Shown in pieces: positions 45,973-54,403 of a stretch of DNA of 64,000 bases. The stretch spans positions 124,001 through 188,000 of the forward strand of contig NZ_BANR01000010.1 of NCBI RefSeq assembly GCF_000332975.1, given 5' to 3'. This DNA is from Gordonia aichiensis NBRC 108223. GTDB taxonomy: Bacteria; Actinomycetota; Actinomycetes; Mycobacteriales; Mycobacteriaceae. The notes under the pieces were generated by a model that made no database searches, was not told the DNA's origin, and saw only the letters and a list, made by a program, of their open reading frames with translations. Each line of letters opens with the position of its first letter. The first letter of the stretch is position 1. A program made the translations under genes and the position numbers.

Positions 45973-47160
45973 TCAGACTCGTGGCATGCCGAGGACACGT
46001 TCGGCAGCGATATTGCGTTGGATGAAGGTCGAACCGCCGGCGATCGCTGTTCCCCGCGCCTGATATGCCAGGCGCAGCCAGCGTTGCTGATCGGGATCTG
46101 CGTCGGGATCGTCCTCGGCAAGCCCCAATTGCCCTCCGAAATCACTCAGTTCGAGCCCGAAGTCGGCGATGTCCTCCACGAGAGGACAGAAGTAGAGCTT
46201 GCCGATCGAGGTCACCGGTCCGGGTGGCTGGCCAGACGCCGCTCCGGTGATCACGCGCTGACCGATGAGGTAGTGCGTGAGCGCACGCCCATAGAGGTCC
46301 GCGATTCGCTGACGAATCTCGGGTTTCGTGGCAAGCGCGGTGTCGTTGTCGTCGCTACTCCTCGTGATCTGCTCGACCAGGTCCGCGACGGCGCGCGTGG
46401 TGTTGACACGACCGGTGGCTATGCCGACGCGCTCGAAAGCCAACGTGCCCATGGCTACCTTCCAGCCGCCGTCGACCTCACCGACCACCGAGGAGTCGGG
46501 AACGAAGACGTCGTCGAGAAAGACCTCGTTGAACTCTGCCTCGCCGAGCATGTGCGCGAGGGGGCGCACGCTGACTCCCTCGGAATTCATCGGCAGCAGG
46601 AAGTAGGTGATTCCCTTGTGCCGCTCGCCGCCGCCCGTGCGAGCGAGAAGAATCGCATTGTCGGCGATCTGGGCTCGAGACGTCCAGATCTTCTGGCCCT
46701 GTATCGACCATCCCCCATCGACCTTGGTGGCCTTCGTGCGTAATGAGGCGAGATCTGACCCGGATTCGGGCTCGGAGAAGAGCTGGCACCAGATCTCCTC
46801 ACCGGTCAGAATCGGCTCCAGGTACCGCTGCTTCTGCTCATCGTTGCCGAAAGCCACGATCGTGGGTCCCGCGAAGTCCTCACCGATGATGTTCAAACGA
46901 TCGGGCGCTCCCGCTCGATCGGTCTCCTCGTTGAAGATCGCCTTCGTCTTCGCATCAGCACCTGCCCCGCCGTACTGCGTCGGCCACGACAGTCCGGCGA
47001 ATCCCGCGTCGTATAGCTTGCGCTGCCATGTTGCCCAGAACTCACGCTTGTCCTCCAACCGGGCGGGTTCTGGCCACGGCAGCGCCGGTACGGTCTCGGT
47101 CAGCCAATTCCGGACGCGGGAACGAAACTTCGCTTCGTCCGGTGAATCGCTCAGATCCAT
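45973..47160 (-). CDS. Acyl-CoA dehydrogenase, FadE26-like catalytic subunit
   Basis: 395 aa from the ATG at 47160, which has GGAGG five bases upstream; the frame continues to a GTG at 47187. FSEPESGSDLASL and WSIQGQKIWTSRA are intact middle-domain motifs. The likely base is E243 in LAFERVGIA, where FadE26-type alpha subunits have it. C-terminus: AGGSTFIQRNIAAERVLGMPR. With the short dehydrogenase at 42932 it should form a heterotetramer for bulky, branched acyl-CoAs. Divergent from the MaoC pair, which would supply the hydratase. Confidence 0.87.
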   Translation of the reverse strand: MDLSDSPDEAKFRSRVRNWLTETVPALPWPEPARLEDKREFWATWQRKLYDAGFAGLSWPTQYGGAGADAKTKAIFNEETDRAGAPDRLNIIGEDFAGPTIVAFGNDEQKQRYLEPILTGEEIWCQLFSEPESGSDLASLRTKATKVDGGWSIQGQKIWTSRAQIADNAILLARTGGGERHKGITYFLLPMNSEGVSVRPLAHMLGEAEFNEVFLDDVFVPDSSVVGEVDGGWKVAMGTLAFERVGIATGRVNTTRAVADLVEQITRSSDDNDTALATKPEIRQRIADLYGRALTHYLIGQRVITGAASGQPPGPVTSIGKLYFCPLVEDIADFGLELSDFGGQLGLAEDDPDADPDQQRWLRLAYQARGTAIAGGSTFIQRNIAAERVLGMPRV

Positions 47161-47196
47161 ACAAACCTCCACATCGTTACGGACCAACGGTACAAT

Positions 47197-47207
47197 AGGT
47201 CAGACCA
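47197..47207. promoter_or_regulatory. FadR-like operator between dehydrogenase and MaoC genes
   Basis: AGGTCAGACCA, directly after a plus-strand TACAAT (47191-47196) that could be the -10 of the MaoC genes. The region is only 65 bp long and serves both directions. Confidence 0.6.
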
Positions 47208-47225
47208 AAACTCTAGGAGCGTGCA

Positions 47226-47687
47226 GTGGCTGGTGGATCGACAGAGACGTTGCAGATCGGGGACATTCTCGACGTCACATCGTTTGAGGTAGAGGCGGGA
47301 AAGATCCGCGAGTTCGCATTGGCAACGCGCGCGGAAGACAAGGTGTATCGCGACCCCGACACAGCGAGCGAGATCGGTTTCTCCGCTGTCCCGGCAACAC
47401 CGACCCACGTGGTCGTGGCCGGCCACTATCGCGATCAACAGGGGTTCGTGTCTGCACTCGGACTCGCAATCGAGCGAGTGGTCGTCGGCTCGGTGGAGTG
47501 GGAGTACGCCCGTCCACTTCTGGCGGGTGACCGGCTGACCGGGACAAGACGCGTCATCGATGACACCACTCGTGAGGGCAAGCGTGGGGGCGTCATGCGC
47601 ATGGTGACGCTGGAGACGACCTGGGTCGATGACACCGGCGCGGTCGCTGTGACTCAACGCGAAGTACTGATCGAGAGGGGAGCATGA
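47226..47687 (+). CDS. MaoC-like (FAS1 dehydratase-type) subunit, ChsH1/HadA-like
   Basis: 153 aa, GTG with AGGAG upstream. Hotdog domain with the N-terminal dehydratase form: EVEAGKIREFALATRAED, PATPTHVVVAGHYRD, SVEWEYARPLLAGDRLTG. It lacks the D-x4-H hydratase pair, so it is expected to be the structural half of a heterodimer with the next gene, as in HadAB or ChsH1-ChsH2. Translationally linked to that gene through an ATG overlapping its stop. Confidence 0.83.
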   Translation: MAGGSTETLQIGDILDVTSFEVEAGKIREFALATRAEDKVYRDPDTASEIGFSAVPATPTHVVVAGHYRDQQGFVSALGLAIERVVVGSVEWEYARPLLAGDRLTGTRRVIDDTTREGKRGGVMRMVTLETTWVDDTGAVAVTQREVLIERGA

Positions 47688-48091
47688 TGGCACGGGCGTC
47701 AACGATGATGAGCGAGGGTGAAGAACTGCCATCTCGGCAGATCGGCCCCATCAGTCAAACCGACATCGTTCGATTCGCCGGCGCTGGTGGCGATTTCAAT
47801 CCGTTGCACCATGATGCCGAGTACGCACGTCGCGCCGGTCTTCCTGGCGTCATCGCCATGGGCCAGATGCAGGCCGGAATGCTGGCTTCGTGGGTGGCCG
47901 ATGTCGTCGGAGTCGAGAACGTGGCTTGCTTCTCGGTCCGTTTCGCCTCCCCCCTGGCGATAGGAGAGACACTCACTCTCAACGGACGAGTGGATCAGCT
48001 CAATGATGGTGTGGCGGAATTGGCTCTCGTTGCCGCGGTCGGCGAGCGCGTGGTGGTGTCGGCAAAGGCACACGTTCGCGTCGCATCCTGA
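47684..48091 (+). CDS. MaoC-like enoyl-CoA hydratase subunit, ChsH2/HadB-like
   Basis: 135 aa; start at the overlapping ATG (47684) or at the ATG at 47687. The hydratase-2 motif FAGAGGDFNPLHHD supplies the catalytic Asp and His, followed by GVIAMGQMQAGML. It would add water to a 2-enoyl-CoA made by the divergent FadE26/27-like pair. In mycobacteria the equivalent ChsE-ChsH set handles the steroid side chain, so a bulky ring-bearing acyl-CoA is plausible. Converges on the reductase gene (19 bp gap). Confidence 0.87.
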   Translation: MMARASTMMSEGEELPSRQIGPISQTDIVRFAGAGGDFNPLHHDAEYARRAGLPGVIAMGQMQAGMLASWVADVVGVENVACFSVRFASPLAIGETLTLNGRVDQLNDGVAELALVAAVGERVVVSAKAHVRVAS

Positions 48092-48110
48092 ACCTGCCGG
48101 GCGAGCACAC

Positions 48111-49088
48111 CTACGGCACCAGCACGATCTTCCCGATGTCGTTGCCTGCCTCGAGTCGCCGGTGGGCTTCGGCCGCATCGGCCAGCGGCAAGGTGGCCGC
48201 GACAGGAGGTGCCGTCACCGCGTGCGTCGCCACCAGGTCCAGCAGCCCTCGAAAGTCTTGTGGCCCACCCATCGTCGTGCCCAAGAGGTCGAACTGGCCG
48301 AAGTAGAACTTGCGGACATCCAGATTGACCTGCTCGGCAACATTGGCCCCGAGAACCACCAGGCGACCTCCGGGGCGCAGAGCGGTCAACGACCTGTCCC
48401 AGAGTCCGACGGGGTCGAGGATCACATCGAACCCGCAGCCGTTCGGCGACACTCTCTTCACCCTCTCCGGCCAGTCGTCTCGAGTATGCAGGACACCTCC
48501 CTCGGCGCCCGACGCGCGCGCCCGCTCAAGCTTCTCTTCCGACGAAGCTGTGACCCAGATCGACGCGCCCACCGCTCGCGCCAGCGACAACGCCATCGTC
48601 GAGACACCACCCCCGGCGCCGATGATCAGTAGCGACTCCCCCGCGGACAGGCCAGCACGAGTGACCAGCGCACGATAGGACGTGACACCCACCAGCGGTA
48701 ACGCCGCGGCCTGTTCCCAACTGAAGCCTGTCGGTTTAGGTGCAACGCACTCGTCGGGGACAGAGACGAACTCGGCGTACGTCCCCGGTCGGTGGTCGCC
48801 GAGTATCTCGAACCCGGCGGCAGGAGCGCTGCTGCGCCCACCCCAGAACAGTGACGGTAGAACCACTACTTCGTCGCCGGTGTCGACGCGCGTTCCTGCA
48901 CCATCGGCGCCCGGAGTGTGGGGCAACTCTGACGTGTATTGCCCGCGCCTCACCAGCACGTCATGCCAATTGAGCGCGGCCGCACGCAGTTTCACGGTCA
49001 CCCAACCTTCACGCGACACCGGATCGGCGACCTCGTCAGGCGCCAACACGTCGGGCCCGCCGTAGCTCGACATCACTATTGCTTTCAT
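48111..49088 (-). CDS. Zinc-free MDR oxidoreductase (quinone reductase/enoyl reductase-like)
   Basis: 325 aa from the ATG at 49088 (AGAAGGTG upstream). MDR fold: AALNWHDVLVRRGQYTSELP, HTPGADGAGT (no catalytic zinc Cys), GVTSYRALVTRAGLSAGES and the NADPH motif IGAGGGVSTMALSLA. Probably a quinone or enoyl-thioester/enone reductase. The ATG overlaps the thioesterase stop by four bases, so both belong to one operon. Substrate unknown. Confidence 0.82.
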   Translation of the reverse strand: MKAIVMSSYGGPDVLAPDEVADPVSREGWVTVKLRAAALNWHDVLVRRGQYTSELPHTPGADGAGTRVDTGDEVVVLPSLFWGGRSSAPAAGFEILGDHRPGTYAEFVSVPDECVAPKPTGFSWEQAAALPLVGVTSYRALVTRAGLSAGESLLIIGAGGGVSTMALSLARAVGASIWVTASSEEKLERARASGAEGGVLHTRDDWPERVKRVSPNGCGFDVILDPVGLWDRSLTALRPGGRLVVLGANVAEQVNLDVRKFYFGQFDLLGTTMGGPQDFRGLLDLVATHAVTAPPVAATLPLADAAEAHRRLEAGNDIGKIVLVP

Positions 49089-49879
49089 TCGCACACCTTC
49101 TGGACGACGACGGTGGCCAGGGCACACGGTTTGCCCAACGAATTCGCTGCGCTGACCCGCACGACTGCCAACGACCGGCCGCGGTGCACGACATCAGCAC
49201 GAAACGTCGTCGTGTCTGCCGCATCACCAGGTCTGACGTATGCGATGTCTATGCTTGTCGTGCGGAGATCCCCGTCGGCCTCAACCGCTGACATGGCTGC
49301 GAATTCAGCACCGATGATCAGCACGCCGCCATGAAGGTTGTGCATCCCGTTCGCCGCATACTCTGTCGGCGCCATACTGATGATCCCCTTCGACACCTCA
49401 GAGATCCCGAGCGCTTCTCGAACGGTGACCGAATCATCGGGCGGGGAGATCACGCGCGGATCTCCGGTGGGCACATCCTGGACCGGAACGAAATGTGATC
49501 GCTGGGTGACCAGGGCAACCGCCGAACCGGACATGTCGACAACCGACCCGCGCGTCGTGCCCCCGCGCGTATCGCGCGCGACCAGATCCCCGGTGACCGA
49601 TAACGTCGAACCGTCGCTTGGCGGATCCGCGACGAAATCGACCCTGATGCCGAGACTTACAGGCCACCAGCCTTCGGTCCTGCCCGCCGCGATGACGTAC
49701 CCGGTTACATCGTCGAGTGGCACGCCCATCGCGCTTCGGACGTATCCGGCGGCAGGGTCGCGTAGCCATTCGCCCGCGATGATTGACAATTCAGCTCGTT
49801 CGACCGACAGGCTGACCGGGCGGACACGCAGCAACGACTCAGCGCCCGAGATCACGAACTCAGTTGGCTGCGCGTCCAT
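49085..49879 (-). CDS. Double-hotdog (PaaI-like) thioesterase
   Basis: 264 aa from the ATG at 49879; GTG 49894 and TTG 49924 are in-frame options and no start has a strong SD. Two PaaI-type hotdog halves: residues about 45-145 (SAMGVPLDDVTGYVIAAG, TEGWWPVSLGIRVDF) and about 170-260 (NGMHNLHGGVLIIGAEFAAM, TTSIDIAYVRPGDA). The second half keeps the HGG motif of the family. Probably releases CoA from acyl-CoA intermediates. Operon partner of the reductase downstream. Confidence 0.75.
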   Translation of the reverse strand: MDAQPTEFVISGAESLLRVRPVSLSVERAELSIIAGEWLRDPAAGYVRSAMGVPLDDVTGYVIAAGRTEGWWPVSLGIRVDFVADPPSDGSTLSVTGDLVARDTRGGTTRGSVVDMSGSAVALVTQRSHFVPVQDVPTGDPRVISPPDDSVTVREALGISEVSKGIISMAPTEYAANGMHNLHGGVLIIGAEFAAMSAVEADGDLRTTSIDIAYVRPGDAADTTTFRADVVHRGRSLAVVRVSAANSLGKPCALATVVVQKVCE

Positions 49880-49886
49880 CAGCTGG

Positions 49887-50159
49887 TCATGCACTGGTCG
49901 CCGCGTTCGTTTCGGTGCCTCCAACGAAGTGCGCCAACCACTTCTGCATTCTGGACTCGTTGCCGCCGTGTGCCGCGGACCAGCCCCACGGACCGCTGGT
50001 TGCCGAATGCAGTGCGTTCAACACCAGATCAATGCCTCTCCATACCTGCAGTTGCTCGACCCCTGTCATGTATTTGGTCTTACCATACGCGTCGGGGTCG
50101 AGCGCAGCGGGGCGGCATCCTGGCCCACGCGTGGATGCATACCGCGAGACTCGCGACAT
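49887..50159 (-). CDS. Unrecognised 90-residue ORF, possible fragment
   Basis: A frame from ATG 50159 encodes about 90 residues, with a conserved-looking C-terminal part (GVEQLQVWRGIDLVLNALHS, GPWGWSAAHGGNESRMQKWL). The Gly/Trp/His pattern looks like real protein rather than an antisense shadow, but I cannot name the family. It fills the 344-bp gap between the thioesterase and the membrane protein. It may be the 3' remnant of a longer enzyme gene. No Shine-Dalgarno supports the start. Confidence 0.35.
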   Translation of the reverse strand: MSRVSRYASTRGPGCRPAALDPDAYGKTKYMTGVEQLQVWRGIDLVLNALHSATSGPWGWSAAHGGNESRMQKWLAHFVGGTETNAATSA

Positions 50160-50223
50160 CGAATACCGCGATCGTCGGCTACTCAGCGACATGGGTTCGC
50201 CGCGACACCGCGGCGTCTCGTCG

Positions 50224-50991
50224 TTACCTCGGCCTACCCGCGATCGCCACTGTGACCTCACCGTCCGTGAAGTTGTCTGCCACCTCGGCCGCTTCTTCGC
50301 GAGACAGCTCCTTGAGCATGAACCACGTGGTGAGCACCAGGTACATGCCCCAGACCACCATCGGTAGATAGAAGCCGAGCAGACCGTTGTAGGCGAAAGG
50401 ACCACTCTTGAAGAAGGCGGGGCCCGCGGCTGTGATCAGGGTGACGGCCCCGGCGATCGTCAGCCACGTCAGCCACCGCGGGATCATCGGTTCAGGCCGC
50501 TTGTCGGACAGTTCGACGACCGCAGTGGCCAGCATCTCGACTGCCAGGTAGATCCATCCGAGCAGGAACGCGAACCACGCCCAGTCGTACCACGCCTGGA
50601 TGACGTCGGCACCGTTCTCAGGTCGATACGCCGCGGTTATCCATGCACACGCATTGAAAAAGATGATCAGCGAGATGAAGATCCCGCACACCCCGGTGGT
50701 GATCGACCAGATCGGACGTCGCCCCTCGATCTTGGCCAGCATCAGCCCGAACTGAATCGAGCCAGGCACCAGCAGACCGCACGCGACGTAGAAGATGGAA
50801 CAACCGACGATGATGCCCCACCGGTGATCGTCGGTGAACCATTCCTTGATGTGCGCGGCGCTGGAGTCAGCGGCTTCCGGCTTGAAGAAGTGAGCAATCC
50901 CCAGCCAGCCGATCACGGTCAGCGCCGCGAAAATCCACGTACACCAAAGCCCTAGCCGTTGAGACCAATAGTTGTTCGGTTGTCCGTCCAT
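50224..50991 (-). CDS. Six-helix membrane protein of unknown function
   Basis: 255 aa with about six hydrophobic segments (for example WIFAALTVIGWLGIAHFF, GIFISLIIFFNACAWITAAY, FAFLLGWIYLAVEMLATAVV, FYLPMVVWGMYLVLTTWFM). No catalytic motif that I recognise. It lies 43 bp downstream of the subunit IV-like gene on the same strand. A part in the same membrane complex as the oxidase-like subunits is possible. Stop at 50224. Confidence 0.75.
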   Translation of the reverse strand: MDGQPNNYWSQRLGLWCTWIFAALTVIGWLGIAHFFKPEAADSSAAHIKEWFTDDHRWGIIVGCSIFYVACGLLVPGSIQFGLMLAKIEGRRPIWSITTGVCGIFISLIIFFNACAWITAAYRPENGADVIQAWYDWAWFAFLLGWIYLAVEMLATAVVELSDKRPEPMIPRWLTWLTIAGAVTLITAAGPAFFKSGPFAYNGLLGFYLPMVVWGMYLVLTTWFMLKELSREEAAEVADNFTDGEVTVAIAGRPR

Positions 50992-51034
50992 GTCGTTTTC
51001 TCCTTAGAGGTAGGAAATATGCGTCAGCGGCCGT

Positions 51035-51301
51035 TCAGGTCGCCAGATAGATGCCGACTACGCCGGCGGTGACGAGCACTACCCATGTCTCGAATACAAT
51101 CCGAGCGGATTTGGGCGCCTGCCGTAGTTCCATGAACTCATTGAGGACCAGATGCACCTTGACCGCCGCGATCAGAAATATGCCAACAGTCCCGACACGT
51201 ACGGGAAATGCATCTTTGGCGAGCCACCAAGTCGTCACCACGGTCGCGAGCATAAGGAAAATCCACACGACCGTCGTCCGCTGTTTGAGAATGCCAGGCA
51301 T
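51035..51301 (-). CDS. Cytochrome c oxidase subunit IV-like (NorF/COX4_pro) protein
   Basis: 88 aa with three hydrophobic helices. The stretch AAVKVHLVLNEFMELRQAP is the hallmark of prokaryotic COX4/NorF proteins. It lies 3 bp after the subunit III-like gene on the same strand, the usual pairing. There is no subunit I or II here, so it cannot form an oxidase alone. Confidence 0.85.
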   Translation of the reverse strand: MPGILKQRTTVVWIFLMLATVVTTWWLAKDAFPVRVGTVGIFLIAAVKVHLVLNEFMELRQAPKSARIVFETWVVLVTAGVVGIYLAT

Positions 51302-51304
51302 GTG

Positions 51305-51904
51305 CTACCTCATCAAATACAGAAGCGGGAAGAGAACGATCCACAGCAAGTCGACCATATGCCAGTAGACTCCTCCAGATTCAAGCGCCAGATATCGTTT
51401 TCCGATAAAGGAATTCTTGCGCGCCATCCTCCAGAACACCAACAGCATCACCGTGCCAATAAGAACATGCATCAAGTGGAATCCAGTCAATGCGAAGTAG
51501 TACATGTAGAAGTCGTCAGTTGCAGGCGTCAACCCATCACTGATCTTCGAGCTGTACTCGAAGATCTTGGACACAAGGAAACCGCATCCACACAACACCG
51601 CCGCGAGCAACCACCCCGACACTGGGCCTGCCGACCGAGCCGCGGCGACTCCACGCACCACACACCAGGAACTTGTCAGCAGGAGCAACTTGTTGACGCC
51701 CCCGAAGTTCACACTCAGAGATTCGCGGCCCGCCTCGAAAACACTCGTCGAATCACGCCTTGCGAGCATGAAGGCCATGAAGAAGACAAGGAAGAACGCC
51801 ATGTCCACGCCGATGAAGACCCACAGTCCCTCGACCCCCGGCAGTCGCTTGGACGCGGTATCGGACGACGCGGGGGTCGACTCCCCCAGCTTCACATCAC
51901 TCAT
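51305..51904 (-). CDS. Cytochrome c oxidase subunit III-like (NorE) protein
   Basis: 199 aa, about five transmembrane helices. Signatures: GLWVFIGVDMAFFLVFFMAF, ALTGFHLMHVLIGTVMLLV and the C-terminal YWHMVDLLWIVLFPLLYLM. Shorter than true subunit III, as for NorE, which accompanies nitric oxide reductase or stands as an accessory protein. No haem-copper catalytic subunit is present in the window. Its role next to P450 and CoA genes is unknown. Confidence 0.87.
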   Translation of the reverse strand: MSDVKLGESTPASSDTASKRLPGVEGLWVFIGVDMAFFLVFFMAFMLARRDSTSVFEAGRESLSVNFGGVNKLLLLTSSWCVVRGVAAARSAGPVSGWLLAAVLCGCGFLVSKIFEYSSKISDGLTPATDDFYMYYFALTGFHLMHVLIGTVMLLVFWRMARKNSFIGKRYLALESGGVYWHMVDLLWIVLFPLLYLMR

Positions 51905-51927
51905 TGACCCACAACCACATCGCAGAA

Positions 51928-52392
51928 CTAAGCGAGACCCAACTGAGTCATCAGATTCAAGACGTCCCAGTACGCATGAATCTCAACGGCTCTTCCGTTG
52001 GCGTCCACGCGGAATACGTCCATTCCCGGAACATCGAAGGACTTACCAGTCGGAGGCACACCGGGAGGGAACCCTTCGCCCGTATGCGTACCGGTGAAAC
52101 GCCATTCATGCGCCACCAAGCCTCGGTCGAGATCGACGATGGGACTTCCCACCGGCTGGAATGTGATATCCGGAAATCCCTGCCATGTCGACTCATAGAA
52201 GAGCCGTGCACCCTCGGTATCTACCAGCGGCTCTGGAAGAGAGGGATCGAACCACCGGATTTCGGGGGAGATCACATCCAGTGCAACACTGATGTCCCGC
52301 TGCCCCCACGAGTCCAGATAACGCTGCGGATATGCGAGCAGAGTTGATTCGTCTGCTTTCTCCGCGGTCACGCTTCGCGCCGAGGCCGTCAT
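51928..52392 (-). CDS. SnoaL-like (NTF2-fold) ester cyclase family protein
   Basis: 154 aa from the ATG at 52392 (GGAGAA five bases upstream); an ATG at 52404 is possible. SnoaL-type alpha+beta cone: LDSWGQRDISVALDVI, FTGTHTGEGFPPGVPPTGK, and a C-terminal HAYWDVLNLMTQLGL. Members include polyketide cyclases and epoxide-hydrolase-like enzymes such as limonene-1,2-epoxide hydrolase relatives. The exact role is not shown. First gene of the minus-strand run to 48111. Confidence 0.78.
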   Translation of the reverse strand: MTASARSVTAEKADESTLLAYPQRYLDSWGQRDISVALDVISPEIRWFDPSLPEPLVDTEGARLFYESTWQGFPDITFQPVGSPIVDLDRGLVAHEWRFTGTHTGEGFPPGVPPTGKSFDVPGMDVFRVDANGRAVEIHAYWDVLNLMTQLGLA

Positions 52393-52789
52393 TTGTTTCT
52401 CCATTCCCACGATCAATGATCGCACTGGACCCCACACTGAACAGTCTAGGGAGTATCGGTTCGCAATGAATACGCTATGAAGACACCACGACCGGGATCA
52501 ACGGCAGATCACTCAAGACACTCGAAGATCACTCCGTACATCACCCGCGGGAGTGATACGAATCCCCGCCTTCTTTCGCCCCGCCTGTTGCCGACCGGCA
52601 TCGACTGCAGAGGGAGTCGCAGGTTGTTGTCGCTCAGGCAGCACAATCCCGCTGTCAAGCTCAGAGACACTGCTGTGCACTCTGACCGGACAACGCCACA
52701 CCTTCGTCGAGGCAGGCGGATACTACACGCTTACACAAGCCACACCGACGGCGGAAGTCCCCACGAAAACCGGGAAAGAGCCGGCTCAC
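52393..52789. other. 397-bp intergenic region without a convincing gene
   Basis: Holds short ORFs on both strands that lack coding character. A weak inverted repeat (ATCACTCC 52528-52535 with GGAGTGAT 52550-52557) is visible. On the minus strand TTCATT and TAGACT spaced by 16 bp could be the promoter of the SnoaL-like gene. No copy of either shared motif is present. Confidence 0.4.
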
Positions 52790-54403
52790 TCACAAAGCTT
52801 CGCGCAACTTGAACTTTTGGACCTTCCCCGATGCGGTCAGTGGAAGAGTGTCGACCAGGCGCCAGATCTTGGGCACCTTGTGGCGGGCGAGGTGTGCCGA
52901 GCACAGATCCGCCAGCAGTGTTTCATCAACTAGTGAGCCCTCGCGGACACGCACGAAGGCTGCGACTTGCTCCCCCCAAACGGGATCGGGCGCGCCCACA
53001 ACCGCGGCGTCGACGACATCCGGGTGCGTGCAGATGATCTCCTCGATCTCACGTGGCGAGATGTTCTCTCCACCGCGAATGATCATGTCTTTCAGACGGC
53101 CCACGACACGGAGATACCCGTCGTTGTCCATCGACCCGAGATCTCCGTAGTGAAGCCATCCGTCGTCGTGCAGACTGCGATCGCCGGGCCGGCCGAGATA
53201 GCCGACCATCGTGGTTGGCCCTCGTGAACAGATCTCGCCTCGCTCACCGATCGGGACGGTCTCCCCGGTCAGCGGATCGACGATCTTGACCTCGGTGTGT
53301 GGTAGAGCGCGGCCGATGGTCTCGACCTGTTCCCACACGGGTCCGTTCGGGTCGGTCTGCGTGGCCGGCCCGCCGGTTTCGGTTTGGCCGAATGTGATGG
53401 AGAACCTGCAGCCGAACGCCTGCTTGACCCGTCGGACCAGGTCCGCCGACGCGATGGAACCACCCGTGAGAATCACCCGCAGCGAGGACACATCCCGACT
53501 CTGCAACTGAGGGTGCTCAAGCATGGCGATCTGCATCGTCGGAACCGCCAGGAGTGCTGTGGCGCGGTGCTTCTCGACGAGTTCGAGCACGCGTCCGGCA
53601 TCGAATCCAGGCAAGATGACCTGAGTTCCCACGGAACTGACCGCACCGAGCGTGACCGTGCCGCAGGATCCGATGTGAAAGGTCGGCATCGGATTGACAT
53701 AGACGCAGCCGGCCTCGATACCCGCACGACGGGCAACGAGATTCGCGGAGTTGACCATGGCGTGATGGGAGATCAGCACGCCCTTCGGCACGCCCGTGGT
53801 TCCGGACGTGTATTGCAGGATCGCGACGTCTGTCTCACCGGGCGTCGGCAGGACGACTGATGGGTGGGGGTGCTCGGTGGATTGTGCGGCCCAACTGTCC
53901 AGTGCCGTGGTGGCACCGAGAGTGTCGATGTCGCGTACACACTGTTCGGCGATGGCTGCCAGATCGACGCCCCGGTGCTCTCGCCCGTGGTACAACACCA
54001 CGCACCCTGAGTCGCGAAGCACAAACGCCAATTCCGCGTAGGTGTAGGCGGGATTGAACGTGACGAGCTGCATTCCGGCGAGCGCGCATGCTTGCTGCAA
54101 GAGCAGCCACTCCGGACTGTTGGCCGCCCATACGCCGATCCTCGATCCCACGTCGTGGGCTTCAACCAGGTCGCGTGCACACTGTTCGGCGAGGTCGAGG
54201 AATTCCCGGTACGTCCAACTCCGCTCCGAACCAGGTGCCCCGTCGATGATCGCGATACGGTCGGGAGCAGTAGTTGCAGCCGTTCGAAGCAGATCACCGA
54301 CGGTGCCATGCACCAACGGGGTCTCATCGGTCGCATGCCAGTAAGACAATTCGCGGGACGCCGGTTGGGTCACCTCCCCCGACTCGTTGGCGCGAGTGCT
54401 CAT
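52790..54403 (-). CDS. Medium/long-chain acyl-CoA ligase (FadD-like)
   Basis: 537 aa. AMP-forming core: QYTSGTTGVPKGVLISHH, FGQTETGG, HYGDLGSMDNDG, VGRLKDMIIRGGENISPRE and the C-terminal Lys in TASGKVQKF. The NPMPTFHIGSCGT stretch is usual for FadD35/AlkK-like ligases. The ATG overlaps the stop of the dehydrogenase upstream by four bases. Last gene of the four-gene operon from 58125, which has two ligases around one dehydrogenase. Confidence 0.87.
   Translation of the reverse strand: MSTRANESGEVTQPASRELSYWHATDETPLVHGTVGDLLRTAATTAPDRIAIIDGAPGSERSWTYREFLDLAEQCARDLVEAHDVGSRIGVWAANSPEWLLLQQACALAGMQLVTFNPAYTYAELAFVLRDSGCVVLYHGREHRGVDLAAIAEQCVRDIDTLGATTALDSWAAQSTEHPHPSVVLPTPGETDVAILQYTSGTTGVPKGVLISHHAMVNSANLVARRAGIEAGCVYVNPMPTFHIGSCGTVTLGAVSSVGTQVILPGFDAGRVLELVEKHRATALLAVPTMQIAMLEHPQLQSRDVSSLRVILTGGSIASADLVRRVKQAFGCRFSITFGQTETGGPATQTDPNGPVWEQVETIGRALPHTEVKIVDPLTGETVPIGERGEICSRGPTTMVGYLGRPGDRSLHDDGWLHYGDLGSMDNDGYLRVVGRLKDMIIRGGENISPREIEEIICTHPDVVDAAVVGAPDPVWGEQVAAFVRVREGSLVDETLLADLCSAHLARHKVPKIWRLVDTLPLTASGKVQKFKLREAL

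Noticed and set aside
52477..52933. Plus-strand ORFs in the 52.4-52.9 kb gap
   Set aside because: They run into the antisense of the ligase gene, have no RBS or recognisable motif, and show Ser/Arg/Thr-rich shadow composition.
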